Counted from the first letter of the stretch, positions 1 through 7,596 are shown. The stretch: 17,167 nt of DNA from Limnochordia bacterium (GCA_007116995.1 SKHL01000091.1:1-17167); one strand, 5' to 3'. Program-made: numbers and translations. The notes: generated from the letters alone by a model not told the origin.

Positions 1-83
1 AGATGACCCATTAACTCCTCTTGGGTTTCCAATTCTCCTTCACGGATAATTTGTAATAGAAAAGATTGTCGTCTCGTTTTCAC
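1..83 (-). CDS. argR: Arginine repressor ArgR, N-terminal fragment (runs off window edge)
   Basis: Only the first 27 or so codons are in the window. They start with GTG at 83 after a GAGAGGAAA ribosome binding site and read MKTRRQSFLLQIIREGELET, then QEELMGH. This matches the winged helix-turn-helix start of ArgR/AhrC, where a short basic opening is followed by an I-I-x-x-x-x-I-E-T-Q-E-E-L type helix. ArgR is a hexameric, arginine-dependent DNA-binding regulator of arginine synthesis and catabolism. The start is 17 bases after the nadK stop, so the gene is probably in the same transcript. The order nadK-argR (then usually recN and spo0A) is common in spore-forming Firmicutes. The C-terminal arginine-binding domain cannot be seen. 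Confidence 0.85.
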   Translation of the reverse strand, partial: MKTRRQSFLLQIIREGELETQEELMGH

Positions 84-100
84 TGTGTTTTCCTCTCTAT

Positions 101-949
101 CTACCTGGGGTTCTTTAGGCGATTCTGTAATATGGCAAAGAAATCGCGACCACATAATTTTACAAACTTAGCTTTTACCTCAGCTTGTACGATCCGTACT
201 TGATCGCAACTGTGCAGAGGAAACCCTTTTTGTCCGTCGATAGTTAACATAACATCCTCATGACTGGCTTCTACTTCTAGTAATACTACAGCTTCAGGGC
301 GAACCACTACTGACCGAGACGCCAGGGTATGGGGGCAAATAGGAGTGATAATCAGGCATGGTAACAAGGGTTCAACAATAGGGCCCCCGGCCGATAAAGA
401 ATAGGCTGTAGACCCCGTGGGAGTGGCTACAATGATGCCATCAGCGAAATAATCTACGACATGCTGCTGATCCACATACGTACTAAGGCGAATAATACGG
501 GCAAACGTCCCCCTAGTAATGACCATATCATTCAAGGCACGGCAACTCGCAATCTCTTCTCCATTGCGAATAACCTGAGCATCAATAAACATTCTGTCTT
601 CTACAGTAAAATCCCCTAATAAGAGCTTGGCAAGGGCCGAATCGATATCTTCTGTCTCAAGCTCTGTCAAAAAACCTAAGTGCCCTACATTAACACCAAG
701 AATTGGAATCTCGAAGTCGCTCACCAACCGCGCGGCATTTAGTAGTGCTCCATCTCCCCCTAACACGATTAATACTTGTACATCCGCTAACTGCTCACTT
801 GTCTGGATCAATTCTGGATAGCCTAGGGCATTAGCGGCTTGTTCATCCAACCAAATATCAACCGAGTGCCCTTTAAGGTATCGGATTACTTGTTTTGCTA
901 ACTCAAGTGCAGCAGGTTTCCCCGTATGAACAAATACACCTATATTCAT
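101..949 (-). CDS. nadK: NAD kinase
   Basis: This enzyme phosphorylates NAD to NADP in the cytosol and is the main source of NADP. The 282-residue product has the full family signature: GGDG at about 64-67 (nucleotide-binding loop), NVGHLGFL at 87-94, the ND pair at 140-141, TPTGSTAYSLSAGGP at 176-190 and a DGQ near 248. Length is normal for the family. I placed the start at the ATG at 949, which gives the usual M-x-I-G-V-F opening and follows a GGGGGTG stretch about 10 bases upstream. An in-frame start at 994 would add 15 basic residues and overlap tlyA by 17 bases, and I think it less likely. The gene lies in a dxs-tlyA-nadK-argR run with short spacers, so it is probably co-transcribed. Confidence 0.95.
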   Translation of the reverse strand: MNIGVFVHTGKPAALELAKQVIRYLKGHSVDIWLDEQAANALGYPELIQTSEQLADVQVLIVLGGDGALLNAARLVSDFEIPILGVNVGHLGFLTELETEDIDSALAKLLLGDFTVEDRMFIDAQVIRNGEEIASCRALNDMVITRGTFARIIRLSTYVDQQHVVDYFADGIIVATPTGSTAYSLSAGGPIVEPLLPCLIITPICPHTLASRSVVVRPEAVVLLEVEASHEDVMLTIDGQKGFPLHSCDQVRIVQAEVKAKFVKLCGRDFFAILQNRLKNPR

Positions 950-977
950 CGTTGTCACACCCCCAATCCTTTTGTCT

Positions 978-1781
978 TTATTGGGTATCTTCAAAAGCGG
1001 AACGAACTACGGTTTCTGCCCAGCTATTATCCCAAGCTTTGCATTGACCTTTGTGAAAATGGGCCAAGTACTCAATATTTCCCTCCGGACCTTTAATGGG
1101 TGAGTAGGTTAGTCCAACCAAGCCGACACCATCTTGTAAAACCTGCATCAAATGATTAATCACCCGGATATGCACATCAGGATCTCTCACTACTCCTTTT
1201 TTACCCACGAACTCCCTACCCGCCTCAAACTGAGGCTTGATTAAAGCGACAATTTGACCATCGTTCGTGAGTAGATTAAGTAGACTATGAAAAAACTTTG
1301 TTAGAGAGATAAATGCCACATCAATAGTGGCCATATTGGGAAGTTCAGGTAAGTCCCCAGTAGCTAAATACCGTACATTAGTCCTTTCCATGACAACAAC
1401 TCGTGGATCCTGTCGCAATGTCCAATGTAACTGTCCATATCCAACATCTATGGCATACACCTTCGTTGCCCCGTTTTGTAATAGGCAATCCGTAAACCCG
1501 CCAGTAGATGCACCCACATCCATGACCACTTGTCCACTAACATCGAGATCAAATTTATCTAAGGCTTTTGCTAATTTTAGTCCACCACGACTCACATAGG
1601 CTAGAGATTGCCCTTTAACATACAACTCACTTCGGGGATCGATACCCGTCCCTGGTTTATCGATCCGTTTATCACCGATAAATACAATACCTGCCATCAC
1701 AGCTCGTTTTGCTTGCTCACGAGACGGAAACAAACCTTGATCTACTAACACTTGATCAACCCGTTGTTTTGCCACATTCAA
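978..1781 (-). CDS. tlyA: TlyA-family rRNA 2'-O-methyltransferase (S4 + FtsJ domains)
   Basis: The product is 267 residues: an S4 RNA-binding domain (about 6-65, ending in YVSRGGLKL at 62-70) followed by an FtsJ-like SAM-dependent methyltransferase domain. The SAM loop is DVGASTGGF at 88-96, and KPQFEAGR at 172-179 holds the conserved catalytic lysine region. Characterised members methylate cytidine 2'-OH in 16S/23S rRNA; the old hemolysin name is historical. The TTG start at 1781 shares TTGA with the dxs stop, a 4-base overlap that implies translational coupling. A GTG two codons later (1775) sits at better spacing from the AAGGAG site, so the exact start is uncertain. The exact nucleotide target in this organism cannot be read from sequence. 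Confidence 0.93.
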   Translation of the reverse strand: MNVAKQRVDQVLVDQGLFPSREQAKRAVMAGIVFIGDKRIDKPGTGIDPRSELYVKGQSLAYVSRGGLKLAKALDKFDLDVSGQVVMDVGASTGGFTDCLLQNGATKVYAIDVGYGQLHWTLRQDPRVVVMERTNVRYLATGDLPELPNMATIDVAFISLTKFFHSLLNLLTNDGQIVALIKPQFEAGREFVGKKGVVRDPDVHIRVINHLMQVLQDGVGLVGLTYSPIKGPEGNIEYLAHFHKGQCKAWDNSWAETVVRSAFEDTQ

Positions 1782-3649
1782 TACTCTCCTTCAGCATGAG
1801 CAATTTGGATTTGCTGGCCAGAAAATGCTCTAATTCGATTAGCAATACCATCTGCATCTAGAAAATAACGGGCATGTAACTCAGCAATGCATCCCTGATC
1901 GATGAAATGATCTGGATAGCCTAAGCGTAATACTAAAATATCTCTTTGATCACTAATGCATTCTAAACAGACACTACCAAATCCTCCTGCTAATGTATGA
2001 TCTTCAATGGTGACTACCCGCTTTGTTTGTCCAATTAGTCTTAGCAGATTCCCCTGATCCAAGGGTTTTATCTGTCTGATATTTATTACACGACACGCTA
2101 ATTCCTTACCTAATAAAGCCATGCCATCGCGAGCTGGTCTTACCATGTTCCCAACAGCGATAATGACACAGTCCTGACCGTCACCGAAAACTTCTGGAGC
2201 AAGACAATCACTGTCTGCTAGTTCATTGCAACATGTGGTTGTACCGCGCGGGTACCGGATGGCCACTGGTGAATCCTGCGATATCGCCCATCTTAGCATA
2301 CCGTTAAGCTCCGTTCCGTCCTTTGGGGCTAATAGAGTTAGATTCGGTATGTGTCGTAAAAAGCTAATATCAAACACTCCATGGTGTGTAGGTCCATCGT
2401 CACCGACCACCCCAGCTCGATCAATGCCAATTATGACTGGCAAGTTCTGTAAACAGATATCGTGTACCACCTGATCATACCCTCTCTGTAAGAACGTAGA
2501 GTAGAGGGCAACAACAGGTTTCATTCCTTGTGTAGCTAAGCCTGCAGCTAATGTTAAAGCATGTTGCTCAGCGATACCCACATCAAAAAAACGCTTAGGA
2601 TACTTTTCGGCAAAACCCGTTAGGCCAGTTCCATCCATCATAGCCGCACTAATGGCAACAATGCGAGAATCCCGGGAAGCTAAGTCCGTTATCGTATTGC
2701 CAAATATCTTACTATAGCTTAATTCGCTAGTCTTATCTAAACTAGCGCTTTGGCTACGAGGGCCAACCCCATGATACTTGGCAGGATTTCGTTCCGCCGG
2801 TGCATATCCCTTACCTTTTTGCGTCAATACATGAACTAAAACAGGTCCCTTTCGGGTGAGACTATCATTAATTGCTCGCTGCAACTGTCCTATGTTATGT
2901 CCATCAAAGGGGCCAAAGTAACTAAACCCTAGCTCCTCAAAAAGCTGTCCGGGTAATAAGCTCTTCACTGCATCCTTTACCCCACTAGCTACACGGGTCA
3001 TAGAACTACCTATAGCCGGAATCCGTTTAATTAAAGCATCTAATTCTCCTCGTGCCCGAGAAAGAGTGGGATCCAAACGAATTCGATTTAGATAATCACT
3101 GAGTGCACCCACATTTCCTGCGATAGACATGGCATTATCATTAAGCACTACTACCAAATTCGTCTGCAACTGACCTGCATGATTTAATGCTTCTAAAGCC
3201 AGTCCACCAGTTAAGGCTCCGTCTCCAATTACCGCTACAACGGCATGATGCTTCTGTTGCAGATCTCTTGCTAGGGCCAACCCACAAGCAGCTGAAATAG
3301 ATGTAGAGCTATGCCCTACATCATATGCATCATAGATACTCTCTGCCCGTTTTGGAAAGCCAGAGATCCCCTCTAATTGACGCAATGATCCGAATTGATC
3401 TTGACGTCCGGTAACAAGCTTATGGGTATAGCATTGGTGACCCACATCCCAAATAATCTTATCATCAGGAGTGTTTAAAACAGAATGCAAGGCCAAAGTC
3501 AATTCCACCACGCCTAAGTTAGCACCTAAATGACCACCTGTCTCCACAACAGTATCTATGATAACTTGACGGATTTCTTTCGCTAATAAGGCAAGCTCTG
3601 GCACTGTCAATTGATGTAAATCCTGGGGAGAATTAATGGATTTTAGCAA
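1778..3649 (-). CDS. dxs: 1-deoxy-D-xylulose-5-phosphate synthase
   Basis: This thiamine diphosphate enzyme condenses pyruvate with glyceraldehyde 3-phosphate, the first step of the non-mevalonate isoprenoid pathway. The 623-residue product has normal length and all hallmarks: GGHLGANLG at 38-46 (substrate histidine), DVGHQCYTHKLVTGR near 68-82, the thiamine/Mg motif IGDGALTGG at 141-149 with LNDNAMSI at 169-176, and DVGIAEQH at 356-363 with the catalytic glutamate. The start is TTG at 3649, ten bases after AAGGAG; the resulting MLKSINSPQDL matches the family opening. It follows oapA by only 23 bases, so it is probably co-transcribed with the OLE/oapA unit. The same isoprenoid context (ispA upstream) flanks OLE RNA in other genomes. 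Confidence 0.98.
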   Translation of the reverse strand: MLKSINSPQDLHQLTVPELALLAKEIRQVIIDTVVETGGHLGANLGVVELTLALHSVLNTPDDKIIWDVGHQCYTHKLVTGRQDQFGSLRQLEGISGFPKRAESIYDAYDVGHSSTSISAACGLALARDLQQKHHAVVAVIGDGALTGGLALEALNHAGQLQTNLVVVLNDNAMSIAGNVGALSDYLNRIRLDPTLSRARGELDALIKRIPAIGSSMTRVASGVKDAVKSLLPGQLFEELGFSYFGPFDGHNIGQLQRAINDSLTRKGPVLVHVLTQKGKGYAPAERNPAKYHGVGPRSQSASLDKTSELSYSKIFGNTITDLASRDSRIVAISAAMMDGTGLTGFAEKYPKRFFDVGIAEQHALTLAAGLATQGMKPVVALYSTFLQRGYDQVVHDICLQNLPVIIGIDRAGVVGDDGPTHHGVFDISFLRHIPNLTLLAPKDGTELNGMLRWAISQDSPVAIRYPRGTTTCCNELADSDCLAPEVFGDGQDCVIIAVGNMVRPARDGMALLGKELACRVINIRQIKPLDQGNLLRLIGQTKRVVTIEDHTLAGGFGSVCLECISDQRDILVLRLGYPDHFIDQGCIAELHARYFLDADGIANRIRAFSGQQIQIAHAEGEY

Positions 3650-3672
3650 TCGGATGAATCTCCTTTCCCCAT

Positions 3673-4263
3673 TTACTTTCGGGATCGTTTATTCGGGTTC
3701 TTCGTTTTTGGCTTATACTTACTATTGATAGCAATTTTTATACCCATTTGCTCACCTACATGTAATAAACGACCTGATATGTAGAGGATCTCCGTTGAAC
3801 GGCTGATAGCTAGACTTTTACCCATAGATTTACCCATTACTGTAACAGCAGCGACAATCCCAATTAAAACAGTAGTTAACAGGGTCTCGCTAAATCTGGG
3901 GCCAATTAGTAATATCCGAAAAACAATAGCTGCTCCAATCGCTCCACTCAGAGTACCTGCAATATCACCGACTACATCACTGCAAAATGTGGCTACTCGA
4001 TCTGCATTGCGCACTATCCATATACTCTGCTTCGAGCCAGGTAGTCGATTAGAAGCCATGGCGTGAAATGGCTTCTCACTCCCAGCTGTAGCTGCTACAC
4101 CGACAACATCAAAGATAATTCCCACAAAAACAATAAAAAAAAGCAGCATAAAGCTGGGTATTAGTGGTATGACCCCTAAAAGGCTATTGCTACCTAAACT
4201 CAATATAATCGACAGAGAAAAAGTGAGTACACCAATTCCCATTACTTGCGTAAGTAGTTTCAA
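3673..4263 (-). CDS. oapA: OapA-like membrane protein (OLE RNA-associated protein A)
   Basis: About 196 residues with roughly four hydrophobic segments (near 4-24, 28-56, 96-118 and 122-143), a central polar stretch containing GSEKPFHAMASNRLPGSKQS and DVVGDIAGTLSGAIGAA, and a strongly basic tail ending KTKNPNKRSRK. The arrangement resembles the DUF21 membrane domain of CNNM/CorC-type magnesium proteins, but no CBS domains follow. In other Firmicutes the gene between OLE RNA and dxs is oapA, whose product binds OLE RNA and takes it to the membrane. The lysine/arginine-rich tail fits RNA contact (inference). I chose TTG at 4263 because AAAGGACG lies nine bases upstream and the first membrane segment begins directly. 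An upstream TTG at 4341 would add a 26-residue Ser/Pro-rich extension with no ribosome binding site. Confidence 0.8.
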   Translation of the reverse strand: MKLLTQVMGIGVLTFSLSIILSLGSNSLLGVIPLIPSFMLLFFIVFVGIIFDVVGVAATAGSEKPFHAMASNRLPGSKQSIWIVRNADRVATFCSDVVGDIAGTLSGAIGAAIVFRILLIGPRFSETLLTTVLIGIVAAVTVMGKSMGKSLAISRSTEILYISGRLLHVGEQMGIKIAINSKYKPKTKNPNKRSRK

Positions 4264-4265
4264 TA

Positions 4266-4352
4266 TTATTCGTCCTTTATGTAAATCGGATGACGATGAA
4301 CTGAGTAAAGATTGTGGCTTAGGTCCAGCAGGTTTTCCCAAAGATCTTCCAT
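4266..4352 (-). CDS. Possible 28-codon leader ORF ahead of oapA
   Basis: An ATG at 4352 opens a 28-codon frame rich in acidic, aromatic and histidine residues (MEDLWENLLDL at the start, PIYIKDE at the end). Its TAA stop lies two bases before the probable oapA start at 4263, and the oapA ribosome binding site AAAGGACG lies inside its last codons. Its own start sits in the descending arm of the 3'-terminal OLE hairpin, with only a weak GGTG upstream. The position would suit translational coupling or a leader peptide, but chance is quite possible for so short a frame. No similarity recognised. Confidence 0.2.
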   Translation of the reverse strand: MEDLWENLLDLSHNLYSVHRHPIYIKDE

Positions 4353-4907
4353 CTCGTCACCGTAGATGGCGGTTTCCCCTTTCCGATCTTTTCGCCTTGT
4401 CACCAAACACGAGGCTGGATTACCACTTAGCCCACACCGTAATCCTCAATTCACCTTCACGTAGAAACAGTCTAGGAGTTTTCCTCAACACTATCCAATC
4501 ATTCCTAGCCTCTTTTGCAGTGCAGGTTTCAAGCAGCAATAATGTAGGTCCCTTGGCCTTTGGTACCCCATTTCGATCCACTATCCCTCCAACACCACTC
4601 AAGGCAGGCTACACTACACCCAACACGTGCATTTTAAAAGCTATGTTTGTGTATCGAGTGCAGGTTTACTCCCAAGCCATAAGAATACAGTCTCCCATAA
4701 TCCCACATACTTGGGTCTCCATGGAAAAAGGGTCAACGCCTACATGCCTTTGCAGATCGCCCTTTATCCTTAACCCCCAGCAGCAACCCTCGACTGGCGT
4801 GGAATGCCACCACCAGGGACTTCATCGATGTGCCCTTAACGGATTTTTAGGCCCGTCTTTGGAAATGATGGATATGACTAGAATACTGCGTCATCCGGTT
4901 TTATCCA
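4345..4907 (-). ncRNA. ole: OLE RNA (Ornate Large Extremophilic RNA)
   Basis: About 560 nt between ispA and oapA has no credible protein gene but shows RNA-like structure. At the 5' end ATGGATA (4908-4902) pairs with TATCCAT (4874-4868). In the middle CCCAAG (4715-4710) pairs with CTTGGG (4676-4671). At the 3' end CCATCT (4369-4364) and AGATGG (4354-4349) enclose a nine-base loop. An 11-base word, AAACCTGCACT, occurs twice. A near-consensus promoter lies directly upstream. Known OLE RNAs are about 600 nt, lie among isoprenoid genes and precede oapA, the exact arrangement here. OLE forms a membrane ribonucleoprotein with OapA and with OapB/OapC encoded elsewhere; losing it makes cells sensitive to cold, alcohols and magnesium. 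The ends are inferred from the promoter and last hairpin, and the RNA may be cut from a longer oapA transcript. Confidence 0.8.
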
Positions 4908-4912
4908 TTTTT

Positions 4913-4941
4913 ATTATATCACATATAAGGCAAATCTACAA
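4913..4941 (-). promoter_or_regulatory. Sigma-A-type promoter for OLE RNA
   Basis: On the minus strand, TTGTAG (4941-4936) is followed after exactly 17 bases by TATAAT (4918-4913), preceded by TG one base away, an extended -10. Predicted transcription starts at about 4907-4905, at the base of the first OLE hairpin. It lies about 50 bases after the ispA stop. No intrinsic terminator separates ispA from it, so read-through from the xse-ispA operon could add to expression. Confidence 0.75.
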
Positions 4942-4989
4942 TAACTAGACCAGCTTTTGTAATGGCTACCGTGGCTAGCTATACCCTAT

Positions 4990-5871
4990 TTAATAATCTC
5001 TATCCAAAACGAACTGGGCTAATTCACGTAATACACAGCTTTGTCCAGGCAAGCTAGTCAGCGCTTGATGGCATTGCATAACACAATCATTAGCCATCCT
5101 GCTTGATTCCTCTAAACCGTAGAGACCTGGATAAGTGGACTTCGCTAACTTTAAATCACTGCCCACAGCTTTACCTAGTTTCTTGGAATCGCCAACAATA
5201 TCTAGGATATCATCAGTTATCTGAAAGGCCAACCCAAAGTTTTGACCATATCGGGTAATTGCTGCCAACTGGGCATCAGTAGCTCCACCGATTAATCCAC
5301 CACCACGTATGGAAGCTAGAAACAGCTTGCCAGTTTTATTCTCATGGATATACTCCATGTTATCTGATTGAATGGATTTTCCTTCAGACAGCAAATCCGC
5401 TACTTGTCCACCTATTAGACCTTGGGATCCTATTGCTGTAGTTACTTCCCTAAATAGTAAAATCAAAAGTGTTGCATCGAGGTCTAGTTCAGCTAGCACT
5501 TGCATGGCATATGTTAGAAGTGCATCTCCAGCTAATACTGCGATAGCCTCGCCAAACACCTTATGGTTCGTAGGCTTCCCGCGTCGAAAATCATCATCAT
5601 CCATACAGGGTAAATCATCATGTATCAGGGAGTATGCATGAATCATCTCAATAGCACAAGCATAGTCTAATGCGTCACAACCAGCTCCACCAACACTCTG
5701 GCACGACTCCATAGCTAGGACTGCTCGTAACCGTTTGCCCCCACCTAAACAAGAATAACGCATGGCTTGATGAATTTCTCGAGGATATTCGGATTCTTTG
5801 GGTAATAAGTGATCAAGTGCACTCTCGATTATCGAGCTTTGCTCAGCTAGGTATTGCTCAAGTTTATTCAC
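4990..5871 (-). CDS. ispA: Polyprenyl (farnesyl/geranyl) diphosphate synthase
   Basis: The product is a 293-residue short-chain trans-prenyltransferase that joins isopentenyl diphosphate to allylic diphosphates, giving mainly farnesyl diphosphate for undecaprenol, quinones and other isoprenoids. Visible motifs: GGGKR at 43-47 (diphosphate binding), the first aspartate-rich motif DDLPCMDDDDFRRG at 85-98 and the second, QITDDILD, at 217-224. The AYSLIHDD context before the first motif is typical of IspA-type farnesyl diphosphate synthases, though geranylgeranyl product cannot be excluded. The start is GTG at 5871, overlapping the xseB stop by eight bases. The xseA-xseB-ispA order is widespread in Firmicutes. 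It is the last gene before the OLE promoter. Confidence 0.95.
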   Translation of the reverse strand: MNKLEQYLAEQSSIIESALDHLLPKESEYPREIHQAMRYSCLGGGKRLRAVLAMESCQSVGGAGCDALDYACAIEMIHAYSLIHDDLPCMDDDDFRRGKPTNHKVFGEAIAVLAGDALLTYAMQVLAELDLDATLLILLFREVTTAIGSQGLIGGQVADLLSEGKSIQSDNMEYIHENKTGKLFLASIRGGGLIGGATDAQLAAITRYGQNFGLAFQITDDILDIVGDSKKLGKAVGSDLKLAKSTYPGLYGLEESSRMANDCVMQCHQALTSLPGQSCVLRELAQFVLDRDY

Positions 5872-6121
5872 TGCCTACCGCACCATCCTTAGCTGTGAAT
5901 GGCTCTCGCACTAATTCCTGATTCCGTTCCATTAATAATTCTATTTTCGCTTCACATTCGTCTAACTTCGTTGAACAAACCTTAGCTAGTCTAACACCGG
6001 TCTCAAACAATTCGAGAGATTCTTCTAACGCAATCTCCCCATTTTCTAACTGCTGAACCACTTTCTCTAGACTCGATAAAGCATCTTCAAACCTTAACTG
6101 AGACTTCTCTTTAATAGTCAT
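5864..6121 (-). CDS. xseB: Exodeoxyribonuclease VII small subunit
   Basis: The product is an 85-residue acidic helical protein with the family core LRFEDALSSLEKVVQQLENG, followed by the conserved IALEESLELFETGVRLAKVC segment. XseB binds XseA in several copies to form exonuclease VII, which degrades single-stranded DNA. I prefer ATG at 6121, nine bases after AGGGAG; a TTG one codon upstream (6124) is equally in frame. The gene overlaps the xseA end by 11 bases and the ispA start by eight, so the three are translationally linked. Confidence 0.95.
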   Translation of the reverse strand: MTIKEKSQLRFEDALSSLEKVVQQLENGEIALEESLELFETGVRLAKVCSTKLDECEAKIELLMERNQELVREPFTAKDGAVGSE

Positions 6122-7325
6122 CAATATGATCTCCCTTCTCTACAGCACACTGTAATTTTCCACAGCTCAAACGCACAATTACCCGTTCTCCAAGCTTCAT
6201 CTGTCTACTATTGGTTATTACGGATCCGTCCATTTTCTGGCACACAGCATACCCTCGAGTTAGTGTTGCTAATGGACTAAGACTGTCAAGTTTCCCCACA
6301 TACATCTGTAATCGCTGAGAAAAAGAGACCCGTCGATGATATACATTTAAACCCACCCTAGACAATAGCTCATCTGTACGTTGGCGTTCCTTATTAATTC
6401 GATCCAAGGGACGATTAAACACACCCCGATTGGTAAGATAAAAAACCTGTTTGCGTTTATTATTTACCAATTTCACTAAACCATGATCAAGCCGTAGCCG
6501 CAATCTATCTACATCATGATGAAGAGCTCGATAATCGGGAACAGCTAGTTCAGCTGCAGCCGATGGTGTTGGCGCTCGATGATCTGCAACAAAATCGGCA
6601 ATGGTATAATCTGTTTCATGACCAACTCCACTAATTACCGGAACTGGACACTGATAAATTGCACGAGCTACCTGCTCATCGTTAAAGGCCCAGAGTTCCT
6701 CAATAGAGCCCCCACCTCTAGCCACAATCACCAAGTCAATATAATCCTGGGTAGCCACCATAGCTAGGCTTTTTACTATGCTAGCAGGGCCAGCATCGCC
6801 TTGAACTACAGCGGGAATCACAAGGATACTCATCGAAGGATACCTACGTTTTATTACACTTAAAATATCGCGAATCGCTGCACTAGTAGGTGATGTCACT
6901 ACAGCAATATGGCGAGGCAGAAAAGGCAGTGGTCTCTTTCTTTCCGCCGCAAACAGCCCCTCCTTTTCTAAGGACTCTTTCAATTGTTCAAACTGAATAT
7001 GTAACGCACCCATACCTTGAGGAAATATTCGCTCCACATAAATTTGATACTCCCCATTGGCCTCATAGACACCGAGGGATCCTAGGGCAATAATTGTTTC
7101 CCCATTGCGTGGCTGAAAATCTAACCATTGGTTACGACCACGAAACATTACTGCTTTAATGCGGCTCTTCTCATCTTTGAGGGTGAAATACATATGACCT
7201 GAGGAGTGATGCTTAAAATTAGATATCTCGCCCTCTACTGCGATCTGCTTAAAGATAGGTTGTTCTAGTTGAAGTTTAACTTGCTTTGTTAAATCACTCA
7301 CGGAAATAACATTCACCGAACTCAT
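6111..7325 (-). CDS. xseA: Exodeoxyribonuclease VII large subunit
   Basis: The product has 404 residues. An N-terminal OB-fold (about 1-100) contains FKHHSSGHMYFTLKDEKSRI and binds single-stranded DNA. The catalytic domain follows with TSPTSAAIRDIL near 145, VARGGGSIEELWAFNDE near 202-218, SGVGHETDYTIADFVADHRA near 232-251 and TPSAAAE. The C-terminal half holds a long coiled, basic region that binds XseB. Length is normal for the family. The ATG at 7325 follows GGAGGGAG at good spacing. It begins 15 bases after the stop of the small ORF at 7341. Confidence 0.97.
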   Translation of the reverse strand: MSSVNVISVSDLTKQVKLQLEQPIFKQIAVEGEISNFKHHSSGHMYFTLKDEKSRIKAVMFRGRNQWLDFQPRNGETIIALGSLGVYEANGEYQIYVERIFPQGMGALHIQFEQLKESLEKEGLFAAERKRPLPFLPRHIAVVTSPTSAAIRDILSVIKRRYPSMSILVIPAVVQGDAGPASIVKSLAMVATQDYIDLVIVARGGGSIEELWAFNDEQVARAIYQCPVPVISGVGHETDYTIADFVADHRAPTPSAAAELAVPDYRALHHDVDRLRLRLDHGLVKLVNNKRKQVFYLTNRGVFNRPLDRINKERQRTDELLSRVGLNVYHRRVSFSQRLQMYVGKLDSLSPLATLTRGYAVCQKMDGSVITNSRQMKLGERVIVRLSCGKLQCAVEKGDHIDDY

Positions 7326-7340
7326 TAACTCCCTCCTCTC

Positions 7341-7541
7341 TTATTTTATTTCGGTACCCTCTAACGTTTTCCTTTTCCTAAACAATAAGAAAAACATATA
7401 GTCCTCGTCGTCTTGTAGTCTTCTGGCCAAGACTCTCCCAAGTCGTCGAACATCATTGCCTGACACCACGAAGCAGTGTAAATTAGAGTTTGACATGAAT
7501 ACGGTATAAGAGAATCCACTACCTACCTGGTTGATAGTCAC
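7341..7541 (-). CDS. Small unrecognised ORF before xseA, start uncertain
   Basis: The frame ends with TAA 15 bases before xseA, with the xseA ribosome binding site in the gap, as expected of an operon partner. The last 66 codons read like protein: alternating hydrophobic residues (TINQVGSGFSYTVFMSNSN), then a helix-like basic block (NDVRRLGRVLARRL), an acidic QDDEDY and a basic end. I do not recognise a family. The frame stays open back to a TTG at 7703, but that part overlaps the neighbouring gene and runs through a terminator-like hairpin as an Asn-Lys repeat, so I doubt it is translated. Candidate starts are GTG at 7541 (used here) and ATG at 7496; neither has a good ribosome binding site. 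It could be a 5'-truncated remnant. Confidence 0.35.
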   Translation of the reverse strand: MTINQVGSGFSYTVFMSNSNLHCFVVSGNDVRRLGRVLARRLQDDEDYMFFLLFRKRKTLEGTEIK

Positions 7542-7596
7542 TCTGAGGACACTATATCCTTCTTCGAGGAGTAAAGACTTGTACTTTTTGACATTT

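Noticed and set aside
950..994. A longer nadK start at 994
   Set aside because: It would overlap tlyA by 17 bases and add 15 residues not found in the family; ATG at 949 gives the normal N-terminus.
4420..4602. A 60-codon minus-strand frame inside the OLE RNA
   Set aside because: No ribosome binding site, no recognisable family, and it lies wholly within the structured RNA.
4345..4907. Group II intron, tmRNA, RNase P RNA or 6S RNA as alternatives for the gene-free region
   Set aside because: I see no intron domain V or reverse transcriptase gene, no tRNA-like ends, and no RNase P or 6S core motifs. Synteny with ispA, oapA and dxs fits OLE far better.
4169..4948. A 259-codon open frame on the plus strand across the OLE region and the start of oapA
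   Set aside because: It has no ribosome binding site or promoter, is low in charged helical patterns and rich in Ser/Pro/Thr, matches no family I know, and is antisense to both the RNA and oapA. A structured RNA with few antisense stops explains it.
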